DNA from: JAADHY01 sp964428935
GTDB lineage: Bacteria; Planctomycetota; Planctomycetia; Planctomycetales; Planctomycetaceae
Length of the DNA stretch: 20,943 bases
Direction of reading: 5' to 3'
Assembly (NCBI GenBank): GCA_964428935.1
Contig: CAYSAG010000060.1
Span: forward strand, 1 to 20,943
A program made the translations under genes and the position numbers. The notes under the pieces were generated by a model that worked only from the letters and a program-made list of their open reading frames with translations, ran no database searches and had not been told where the DNA came from. Positions 15,205-20,943 of the stretch are shown here, in pieces (the stretch's first letter is position 1; each line of letters begins with the position of its first letter).

Positions 15205-15705
15205 TCAGGCCGAGCCGCTCGTGGTTTCCGAACGCACCAGCAAGACCACCGCCTCGGCGACGATCGCCTCCTCTCGGCCAACCGGCCCGACCCCTTCGCC
15301 CGACTTCGCCTTGACGTTCACCCGTTCCGGCTCGACCCGCAGCAGCTCGGCCAGCCGCCGGCGAATGGCCGGCTTCACCTCGGCCAACCTCGGCCGCTCG
15401 GCAAAAACCGTGCAGTCCAGATTGGCCACCTGCCAGCCGCGCTGTCGCACCTGCTCCAGAGCAGCTCGGACGAACGTCCCTGAATCGTAGTCCTTCCATT
15501 TCGGGTCGCTGGGAGGAAACCACTGGCCGATGTCGCCCAGGCCGGCCGCGCCGAGCAGAGCGTCGGTGACGGCGTGCAACAGGACGTCGGCGTCGCTGTG
15601 GCCCTCCAGTCCACGGTCGAAAGCCACTTCGACGCCCCCGAGAACCAGCTTGCGTCCGGCGACCAGACGGTGGGTGTCGTGTCCCAGTCCTACACGAAAC
15701 TGCAT
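15205..15705 (-). CDS. ispF: 2-C-methyl-D-erythritol 2,4-cyclodiphosphate synthase
   Basis: A 166-residue enzyme of the methylerythritol phosphate pathway. It cyclises CDP-methylerythritol 2-phosphate to ME-cPP with release of CMP, normally as a cytoplasmic trimer. Metal ligands are Asp10 and His12 (GLGHDTHRL) and His44 (VLLHAVTDALLGAAGLGDIGQWFP). The hinge and CDP-binding parts are GLEGHSDADV, DSGTFVRAAL and VNVKAKSGEGVGPVGREEAIVAEAVVLL. The usual Thr-Thr of KATT is Lys-Ser. The ATG is preferred because MQFRVGLGHD matches the family start; a GTG four codons upstream is possible, and a GGTGAG lies before the ATG. It is the promoter-proximal gene of the ispF-cysS-ruvC-ruvA series, 111 bases before cysS. 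Confidence 0.96.
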   Translation of the reverse strand: MQFRVGLGHDTHRLVAGRKLVLGGVEVAFDRGLEGHSDADVLLHAVTDALLGAAGLGDIGQWFPPSDPKWKDYDSGTFVRAALEQVRQRGWQVANLDCTVFAERPRLAEVKPAIRRRLAELLRVEPERVNVKAKSGEGVGPVGREEAIVAEAVVLLVRSETTSGSA

Positions 15706-15813
15706 GCCGCGACTCACCCGGATGACTCGCCAGCCGATGCCCGTCCCACCGACAAGCGGCCTCAGGCACCGGCTCGGCCCCGTGCCCTGCTTGTGCCGGC
15801 AACTTGCGGCGAA

Positions 15814-15842
15814 ATCATAGCGTCGGCCAGGGTTTGTGACAA
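15814..15842 (-). promoter_or_regulatory. Near-consensus sigma70 promoter of the ispF-cysS-ruvC-ruvA series
   Basis: On the - strand TTGTCA (15842-15837) and TATGAT (15819-15814) each match consensus at five of six positions with the ideal 17-base spacing. It is the best promoter match in the window. The expected start near 15807 gives a leader of about 100 bases before ispF. Confidence 0.65.
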
Positions 15843-16151
15843 CGTGCGCCCGCGCCTCGCGTCCGCCCGTTCGCCTGGCGGCCGGCCATGTCCCAGCCCA
15901 CAAGCCGTCTGCGCGCACCACGACCCGGACTCGACAGGGTTCTTGTTTTCGTCCGGCCGAGGTTGAGCCCGGTGGTCAAGCTTCCGCCTCCAGCCCTTGC
16001 CGCGAACAGACGCCGTTCGCGCCTGCAGCTCAAAGGCGGCTCCCGCCCCGACCCAGCTCGGTCCGGTTTGGAAGCCCCGGGGCGAGGGAACGGCCGAGAC
16101 GGGCTGTTTCGGCAGGTCCGACGTCGACTTCCGTCCTCTGCGCATAAGAGA

Positions 16152-16184
16152 AGGACGCTCCCTCGGAGAAGCGGGGAGCGTCCT
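16152..16184 (-). terminator. Rho-independent terminator of the exported Cys-rich protein gene
   Basis: Perfect eleven-base arms (AGGACGCTCCC at 16152-16162 and GGGAGCGTCCT at 16174-16184) enclose an eleven-base loop. In the leftward direction the stem is followed by TTCTCTTATG, a moderately T-rich tail; in the rightward direction there is none. It lies about 70 bases after the stop codon at 16255. Confidence 0.65.
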
Positions 16185-16254
16185 GCGGGCATGAAGGCGA
16201 CAGAGCTTCCGCGGCCGTGCGGCTAGCGTCTGTCGCGCGGGGGCGTCGGTCAGA

Positions 16255-16737
16255 TCACTTTTTCTTTGGAATTTCGAACGCTTTCGCAAATGTCTGGTCG
16301 TTGAAGACTTTCTCCACCTGCCCCTCCGGGCTCAATTTCGCCAACGACTTCGGACAGCCCGGGCAACAGAAGTAAACGGTCACACCGCCAACGGTCATCT
16401 TCAAGTTCTTCTGCGGCTTGCCTCCCATGATGGGACACGCTTTTTGACGGGCCTGCTGCGTTGCCACGAGCTGCAAATTGGCTTTTGTGGCGAACTTCTT
16501 GGTTTGAGCCTGGAACACCGGCGGGCAGCCACCGCAACCGAAGTAGACTTTCGCGCCTTTGTAGTCGGCCGAAAACTGCTCACGAGCCTGCATGTTGCAG
16601 ACTGGGCATTTCACACCCTTCAAATTCACGTCAGCCTGCCGCTGTCCGGCGTGAGCGGTCCCTCCGGCCAGAGCCAGAGTCGCGCCAATCGCCACAACCG
16701 ACAACGCCCGCAACACAAAAGACCTTCCGTACTTCAT
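16255..16737 (-). CDS. Exported protein with two Cys-rich (YHS/TRASH-like) metal-binding modules
   Basis: A 160-residue protein with a clear Sec signal peptide: MKYGRS, a hydrophobic core FVLRALSVVAIGATLALAGG, and cleavage likely after AHA (residue 30). The mature part has two related modules. Module 1 has CPVC (Cys44, Cys47), then KVYFGCGGC (Cys68, Cys71) and PxxF. Module 2 has CPIMGGKP (Cys101), then VTVYFCCPGC (Cys124, Cys125, Cys128). The CPxxGG...GxxVYFCCxGC pattern resembles YHS/TRASH-type heavy-metal-binding domains, so a copper or other soft-metal role in the periplasm is plausible but inferred. The tail is IPKKK. The start is fixed by GAGGAG eight bases before the ATG. It is monocistronic, with its own terminator. 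A further 26 codons are open upstream but would spoil the signal peptide. Confidence 0.85.
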   Translation of the reverse strand: MKYGRSFVLRALSVVAIGATLALAGGTAHAGQRQADVNLKGVKCPVCNMQAREQFSADYKGAKVYFGCGGCPPVFQAQTKKFATKANLQLVATQQARQKACPIMGGKPQKNLKMTVGGVTVYFCCPGCPKSLAKLSPEGQVEKVFNDQTFAKAFEIPKKK

Positions 16738-17497
16738 TCGCGTCTCCTCGTTTCTTTTTCTGAAACTCGAGTCCGTCCGGGACAAACTACCCGGACCCAA
16801 TTTCTTGGACGGCAACGCCCCCGTTTGTGGCCCCGCCGCCCTTGCCCAGTCGGTCCAGACTGACGTGCGGCTTACACGTTGTGGTCAACCGCTGTCGAAC
16901 TCAGGCCTCGGCCCCACGCGGTGCGAGCAACCAAAACCGCTGCCTCAGCCGGCAAGTCACCCTCTTAGATGTCCGACCCCGGTCCGTTCTTCCCGCATCC
17001 GGCGGAAATTGTTGGAAATTTTCAGGGCCGCCGCAGAACCGCCGCCAGTGGCGTCAGGTGGAGACCCCTCACCGTCTCCTGGACCACAGAGTCGCACAGC
17101 GCCGCCGGAACCTCGCCCCCGCGGACCAGCGTCTCCCGCCAGACCTCGTTCGCCCCGGCCGCTCAGGGTTGAAGCGAACAACAGCCTCGCCGCAGGCGGT
17201 CTCGGAACGCACCGGCCTCTCGCCACGCAAAGCGGCTCGCAGAAGCCGCGAGGACCGCGAAACCGCACGGCGCACACCGGCTGTTGCGCCGGGAAGGAGC
17301 GAAAGGAGCCTCTGCCCGAACCGTCCAGCCGAGGCTGGTAGACCGAGCCGGTCAGGGACGGCAAAACGAACTTACCGGCCTGGCCGCTTGCAGGCCCTTG
17401 CCACTGCCAGCCGCAAGGTCCCACTGCGGACAGAAAATTCCGCTGCAGACGCTCCGTCTCGCCCATGCGACGCACAGCACTGCCGACGGCCTGGACT
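16738..17497. other. Largest gene-free stretch, between two leftward genes
   Basis: About 760 bases. Open frames exist on both strands, including one of 172 codons leftward, but all encode Arg/Gly/Pro-rich sequence without motifs or ribosome binding sites, so I do not call them. An AT-rich pocket at 17004-17023 contains GGAAATT twice, ten bases apart. A weak five-base stem at 17447-17459 followed leftward by TTTT could end the flavoprotein transcript. I looked for RNase P, tmRNA and tRNA signatures and saw none. Confidence 0.45.
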
Positions 17498-18076
17498 CTA
17501 CCCGGCCTTTTTCAGCGCCTTGAGCAAATGAGCCATGTTGGCGGCCAAATCGTCCATGGTCTGCATGCCTTCCGCGTCGTTAGCCGCTTCGCCCGGCTCT
17601 AACCCGAACGCAAAATTCCAGTACGAGCTGCCGACCATGTAGAAGTGGTTGATGGCGAAGAACGACACGATTTCGTTGTAAACCTGCACGGCCCCGCCTC
17701 GACGCACGGCGATCACCGGAGCCCCCACCTTCCGGTAGAACATGTGGTCGTTCATTCGCGAGACGAAGCCCGCTCGGTCAATCAAGTTCTTCACCCAAGC
17801 GGTCACGGAACCGAACCAAGTGGGCGAGCCAATGATGATTCCGTCCGCCTGCTCCATTTTCTCCAGCAGTTCGTTCAGGTCGTCCTCTTGGGCGCAGCGG
17901 CGCGTGCCTTTGCAGCCCAGACACACCTGACACGGCCCGATGTCTTTTTCGGCCAAGGCAATCAGTTCCGTCTGGATTCCTTCACGGTTCAAACCTTCGG
18001 CCACTCGCCGCAGACACAGCTCCGTGTTGCCTCCCTTTCTTGGCGACCCGTTGAACAGCACGACCCGAATCGACAT
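17498..18076 (-). CDS. NADPH-dependent FMN reductase-like iron-sulfur flavoprotein
   Basis: A 192-residue flavodoxin-fold protein. The FMN phosphate loop is VVLFNGSPRKGGNTEL (residues 5-20), and the second flavin segment is GIIIGSPTWFGSVTAWVKNLIDR (79-101). Between them is CQVCLGCKGTRRC (Cys49, 52, 55, 61), a C-x2-C-x2-C-x5-C cluster. Archaeal iron-sulfur flavoproteins (Isf) carry the same compact spacing and use it for a 4Fe-4S centre beside FMN. The C-terminal FFAINHFYMVGSSYWNFAFG part fits the family. The likely role is two-electron or one-electron transfer in the cytoplasm, under low-oxygen or stress conditions; the substrate is unknown. ATG with a GGGGAGGA site. It is divergent from nfeD, with a promoter candidate about 100 bases upstream. 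Confidence 0.92.
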   Translation of the reverse strand: MSIRVVLFNGSPRKGGNTELCLRRVAEGLNREGIQTELIALAEKDIGPCQVCLGCKGTRRCAQEDDLNELLEKMEQADGIIIGSPTWFGSVTAWVKNLIDRAGFVSRMNDHMFYRKVGAPVIAVRRGGAVQVYNEIVSFFAINHFYMVGSSYWNFAFGLEPGEAANDAEGMQTMDDLAANMAHLLKALKKAG

Positions 18077-18174
18077 TTTCCAGTCCTCCCCGTCGGCGTC
18101 GTTCTCCTCTGTTTCGTTCTGCCGCTTGAGTGCGGACCGTCACGCTCCGGCCCTCCGTCCGCTCGAACTCCCGA

Positions 18175-18203
18175 ATTCTGTTGCCCGCTGCAGCCACGTT
18201 CAA
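18175..18203 (-). promoter_or_regulatory. Candidate promoter for the flavoprotein gene
   Basis: On the - strand TTGAAC (18203-18198) and CAGAAT (18180-18175) with 17-base spacing, each matching consensus at four of six positions. The leader would be about 90 bases. Confidence 0.35.
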
Positions 18204-18353
18204 GCCAGACCGTCGCCCGGGCCCTTGGGGTACGAAGCGGCCAAAGGGAGGCTGCTTGTGGACCGCGGTCGACAGAGCCGCCCGCGGCCGGGAACACGAT
18301 TCCGGCCCGCGAGCTGGAAAAAGAAGGCTGTCCGGGCAGCGGTCTGTGCAGCG

Positions 18354-18381
18354 TTGTCTGCAACAGGACAGCGGTTAAACT
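18354..18381 (+). promoter_or_regulatory. Candidate promoter for nfeD
   Basis: TTGTCT (18354-18359) and TAAACT (18376-18381) with 16-base spacing; both boxes match at four of six positions. The expected start near 18388 leaves only about 15 bases before the ATG, just enough for the GGAGG site. The TAAACT pocket stands out from GC-rich surroundings. Confidence 0.4.
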
Positions 18382-18402
18382 AGAGCATGGAGGTCGGACA
18401 CG

Positions 18403-18981
18403 ATGGACAGCTACGTCATCATGGCGTTTCTCATGCTAGGGCTGGCTCTGGCCCTGTTCGTGGCGGAAATCTTCATTCCTTCCGGCGGCACCATTACGGT
18501 TGCGGCCCTCATCTGTCTGGCCATTTCGATCTGGTCCGCCGTGAAGGCGTGGTGGCAGACGGGGCAAATGGTCTGGTGGTGGTCGTACGTCTTCACGACC
18601 GTGTTGCTGCTGCCGGCCGTCATTATTGGTGCGTTCGCCATTCTGCCGAAGACGCGGTTCGGACGGAACTTGCTGGTCGAACCTCAGAACCCGGAGGAGT
18701 TGAAGCCGTACGTGGAGGAAGAAGAGCGGCTGAAGCGACTGGTCGGCAAAGTCGGCCGTACCGCCAGTCTGCTCAACCCAGGAGGCATTGTGTTGGTCGA
18801 CGGCGACCGCTTCCACTGTCAGAGCGAGGGAATCCTGCTGGACCCGGGCACGCCCGTGCGGGTGATTGGCGTCAAGCGAAATGTCTTGGTCGTCCGGCAA
18901 GTCTCGGAAGACGAACTACAGGAGGGTGGGGGGTCGCGCCCGGACGAGCAAAGCTCGGACTTCGACGTCAACATGCGTTGA
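18403..18981 (+). CDS. NfeD family membrane protein (short form)
   Basis: A 192-residue integral membrane protein. Three hydrophobic segments occupy about residues 5-22, 31-47 and 59-81; the first bears the typical LGLALALFVAEIFIPSGG sequence. After an acidic linker (EELKPYVEEEERLKRL) comes the NfeD OB-fold at about 112-168: LVGKVGRTASLLNPGGIVLVDGDRFHCQSEGILLDPGTPVRVIGVKRNVLVV. There is no N-terminal serine protease part, so this is the short, protease-less type. NfeD proteins are usually encoded next to flotillins or stomatins and are thought to act with them in membrane organisation; here floA follows on the same strand, though 492 bases away. The start is fixed by GGAGG eight bases before the ATG. 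Confidence 0.93.
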   Translation: MDSYVIMAFLMLGLALALFVAEIFIPSGGTITVAALICLAISIWSAVKAWWQTGQMVWWWSYVFTTVLLLPAVIIGAFAILPKTRFGRNLLVEPQNPEELKPYVEEEERLKRLVGKVGRTASLLNPGGIVLVDGDRFHCQSEGILLDPGTPVRVIGVKRNVLVVRQVSEDELQEGGGSRPDEQSSDFDVNMR

Positions 18982-19473
18982 ACGGGGCACGCACGGGTCT
19001 TGTTGTGTCGCGGTCGTCTTCGGTCCGAAAGCGTTGCCGGCGAGTCGACTCGATCCAGCCAGCAAGCCCGAGACGGCAAGGGCTGACGGCCGTCCGGAAA
19101 GGAATTGTTTGATCATTTGTTTGCGGAACTCGTCCCAGTCGTTGTAACATTCCAAGTTGGAAGCCGACGCAGGACGGAGTCCGGAGCAGTCTGGACGGCT
19201 GCGTTTCTTGTGGCCGGCTTTCGATCTGGTCGGTGAAGAAGTGAACGCGGCGTGTCTTGGCAGCCGCGGCCGGCCTGGAAGCACGTCGGCTGTCGGGTTG
19301 TTGTGCGGGCGTTGCGAGCGAGTCAACGAACGCCCGTCTGGACTGCGGGTTGGTTCTGCGCTTTCGGCCCGCGGAGCAAGGCGCTCACGTCGATTGAGTC
19401 AACTCATAGGTGTCCAAGTCTCGGCCGACACGGCGAACAAGCAGTTGAGTAGCCAGTCGGGGAAGGTGGAACC
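18982..19473. other. Gene-free stretch between nfeD and floA
   Basis: About 490 bases, unusually long for an nfeD-floA pair. It holds an AT-rich block (about 19103-19150) with a possible promoter (19121-19150) and a small inverted repeat TGAGT-CA-ACTCA (19395-19406), with TTGAGT repeated at 19444-19449. A leftward open frame across the AT-rich block has some protein-like composition but is not called; see findings. Confidence 0.5.
19121..19150 (+). promoter_or_regulatory. Weak candidate promoter for floA
   Basis: TTGCGG (19121-19126) and TAACAT (19145-19150) with 18-base spacing in an AT-rich block. The leader to floA would be over 300 bases, so this is tentative. Confidence 0.25.
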
Positions 19474-20538
19474 ATGGCAAACTGGACCTTGTTGCTGGGA
19501 CAAGCGGGGGGACAAGGCAGCGCCTTCATGTTGGGGGTGCTGATTCTGGTCGCCGTGCTGGTGCTGGTGTTCTTTGCTGTCTTCGCCCGTTACTTCAGTC
19601 TGTGGATTCAGTGCAAGATGACCGGGGCGGGCATTTCGTTCGCGAACCTGGTCATGATGTCGTTTCGGAAGGTGAACCCGGTCGTCATTGTGCGAAGCAA
19701 GATCATGGCCGTCCAAGCCGGGCTCACCAAGGTGTACCCAATTTCGACCCGAGCGTTGGAAGCTCACTACCTGGCCGGCGGGAACGTACCGAACGTGATT
19801 CGAGCGTTGATTGCCGCGCACCGAGCCGGCTTGGACTTGGACTGGCAGACGGCTCAAGCCATCGACCTGGCCGGCCGGGACCTCTTGGACGCCGTTCGCA
19901 CCAGCGTGTACCCCAAGGTCATTGACTGTCCGGACCCGAACAAGTCGTCGGGGCCGTTGGAGGCGGTGGCGGGCGACGGCATTCAGCTGAAGGTGCGCGC
20001 CCGGGTGACCGTCCGGACCAACGTCAAGCAGCTGGTCGGCGGGGCCACCGAAGAGACGGTCGTTGCTCGGGTCGGCCAAGGCATTGTTCAGGCCATTGGA
20101 TCGACTCCTTCGTACAAGTTGGTCCTCGAGAACCCAGACTCGATTTCTCGGACCGTGCTCAACCAAGGCCTGGAAGCTCAAACGGCCTTCGAAATCGTTT
20201 CGATCGACATTGCCGACGTCGACGTGGGAGACAACATCGGTGCGCGGCTTCAAGCCGACCAGGCCGAGGCAGACATGCGAGTCGCGCAGGCCAAGGCGGA
20301 AGAACGCCGGGCGGCCGCTCGAGCTCGCGAACAAGAAATGATCGCCAAGGTCCAAGAAAACCGCGCCAAGGTGGTGTTGGCCGAAGCGGAGGTGCCGCGA
20401 GCCATTGCCGACGCCCTGCGCAGCGGAACCATTGGTTTGTTGGACTACTACGAGCTGAAGAACATTCAGGCCGACACGCAAATGCGAGCGTCGATTGCCG
20501 CCACAGACGTGGCCGCAGCCGGCTCGCTGACGAAGTAG
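19474..20538 (+). CDS. floA: Flotillin-like protein FloA
   Basis: A 354-residue membrane scaffold of bacterial membrane microdomains (YqfA/FloA type; B. subtilis FloA is about 331). A short N-terminus leads into one membrane segment (FMLGVLILVAVLVLVFFAVFA, about 18-38). FloA hallmarks follow: FSLWIQCKMTGAGISFANLVMMSFRKVNP, LTKVYPISTRALEAHYLAGGNVPNVIRALIAAHRAGLDLDW and the SPFH-like part LEAVAGDGIQLKVRARVTVRTNVKQLVGGATEETVVARVGQGIV. An Ala/Glu/Arg-rich coiled coil (about 262-310, QADQAEADMRVAQAKAEERRAAARAREQEM) precedes the tail TIGLLDYYELKNIQADTQMRASI. The ATG has a GGTGGAA site. It lies downstream of nfeD, and the following gene encodes a single-span membrane protein, so a joint role in membrane organisation is likely but inferred. 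Confidence 0.96.
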   Translation: MANWTLLLGQAGGQGSAFMLGVLILVAVLVLVFFAVFARYFSLWIQCKMTGAGISFANLVMMSFRKVNPVVIVRSKIMAVQAGLTKVYPISTRALEAHYLAGGNVPNVIRALIAAHRAGLDLDWQTAQAIDLAGRDLLDAVRTSVYPKVIDCPDPNKSSGPLEAVAGDGIQLKVRARVTVRTNVKQLVGGATEETVVARVGQGIVQAIGSTPSYKLVLENPDSISRTVLNQGLEAQTAFEIVSIDIADVDVGDNIGARLQADQAEADMRVAQAKAEERRAAARAREQEMIAKVQENRAKVVLAEAEVPRAIADALRSGTIGLLDYYELKNIQADTQMRASIAATDVAAAGSLTK

Positions 20539-20756
20539 ACTTTCGACCGAACGACGGCAAAACGCTCTGCCGCGTCGAACCGGTGGCTCGGACCGGGCCC
20601 TTCGACAAGCGGCTGTTCGGCGTCGGCCAGTGGTGTGGCCACTTTCGTCCCCGTCGGACGGTCCGCGGCCACGCGGCGGACTTCGGCGGCCGGCAAGGGC
20701 CCACGGCGCGGCGAACTTTGGTACGGACCGAGTCCCTTCACCCAAAGGCAAGAGCC

Positions 20757-20943
20757 ATGAACGTTGCGTCTTTCTGCGCGTTGGCGGACGCCGGAGACCT
20801 CGTCAACATCCTGATCATGTTCGTGGTCTTCGTGTTTTGGATCATTAGTGCGTTGGTCAAGGGGGCGAAACGTCCGGCTCCCCCCAAGCGACCCGCTCGG
20901 CCCGCCGACCGGCAATTGAAAAGCGAAATCGAAATGTTCCTGC
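20757..20943 (+). CDS. Single-span membrane protein, N-terminal part
   Basis: The first 62 codons of a gene that runs off the right edge. A short N-terminus is followed by a strongly hydrophobic segment (LVNILIMFVVFVFWIISALV, about 15-34). A basic Pro/Arg/Lys-rich stretch (KGAKRPAPPKRPARPADR) then suggests a cytoplasmic C-terminal side by the positive-inside rule, and a helical QLKSEIEMFL begins. I do not recognise the family. It starts 218 bases after floA on the same strand, with a weak AAAGG before the ATG. Its place behind nfeD and floA suggests membrane-microdomain association, which is inference from position only. Confidence 0.7.
   Translation, partial: MNVASFCALADAGDLVNILIMFVVFVFWIISALVKGAKRPAPPKRPARPADRQLKSEIEMFL

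Larger units (their letters stand above)
15706..16254. other. Gene-free stretch upstream of ispF
   Basis: About 550 bases between two leftward genes. It holds the ispF promoter (15814-15842) and the terminator of the exported Cys-rich protein gene (16152-16184), listed separately. The open frames that cross it are Arg/Pro/Ser-rich on every strand and unsupported. Confidence 0.6.
18077..18402. other. Divergent control region between the flavoprotein and nfeD genes
   Basis: About 325 bases carrying one candidate promoter for each flanking gene (18175-18203 leftward and 18354-18381 rightward), listed separately. No palindrome joins them. Open frames within it are unsupported. Confidence 0.5.

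Noticed and set aside
17435..17459. Possible terminator of the flavoprotein gene (AGACG-CTC-CGTCT then TTTT leftward)
   Set aside because: The stem is only five bases long and the T-run is seven bases away; too weak to list as a terminator.
16957..17475. Leftward 172-codon open frame in the largest gap
   Set aside because: Gly/Arg/Pro-rich product, no motif, no ribosome binding site; typical high-GC artefact.
16738..17497. Structured RNA gene (RNase P, tmRNA, tRNA)
   Set aside because: None of the conserved sequence blocks of these RNAs could be found on either strand by eye.
20618..20650. Short hairpin after floA (GGCCA...TGGCC)
   Set aside because: Five-base stem without a T-run; alternative pairings are equally good.

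Overview
This window reads as chromosomal DNA from a GC-rich bacterium, most likely a planctomycete (Planctomycetota, Pirellulales-like). Four traits point there: a stand-alone protein joining tetratricopeptide repeats to two RNA polymerase alpha-C-terminal-like domains, a cysteinyl-tRNA synthetase with an insert before an altered KMSKS loop, long intergenic gaps even between co-directional genes, and several small conserved-looking proteins of unknown function. The assignment rests on remembered family features, not on a search. I see no insertion sequence, prophage, CRISPR array, rRNA or tRNA gene. Codon usage looks uniform and the region looks like core genome.

Left part (1-5.6 kb): the N-terminal part of an Hsp20 chaperone (-), a small Cys-containing protein and a malate/L-lactate-type dehydrogenase (-), a 98-residue conserved-looking protein (+), a metallophosphoesterase (-) and the TPR/alpha-CTD protein (-). 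The last two each have a plausible sigma70-type promoter.

Middle (5.85-11.8 kb): a TetR/CerR-like repressor, a membrane fusion protein and an RND permease form a three-gene operon on the + strand. It is preceded by a good -35/-10 pair whose expected start site falls inside a long palindrome, so the operon is probably autorepressed. No outer-membrane channel gene is adjacent. A hairpin separates the permease gene from a convergent small Cys-rich DUF6485-like gene.

Right-middle (12.0-15.85 kb): ispF, cysS, ruvC and ruvA lie in that transcription order on the - strand behind a near-consensus promoter. They serve isoprenoid precursor synthesis, aminoacylation and Holliday junction processing; ruvB is not beside them.

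Right part (16.2-20.9 kb): an exported protein with two Cys-rich metal-binding-like modules (-), a flavoprotein with a compact four-Cys cluster (-), and then divergently an NfeD membrane protein, the flotillin-like FloA and the start of a further single-span membrane protein (+), which together look like a membrane-microdomain locus.

Seven gene-free stretches longer than 300 bases are listed individually. The most noteworthy points are the TPR/tandem alpha-CTD protein, the altered KMSKS loop in CysRS, the palindrome-controlled RND operon, and an extra hydrophobic segment in the RND permease.
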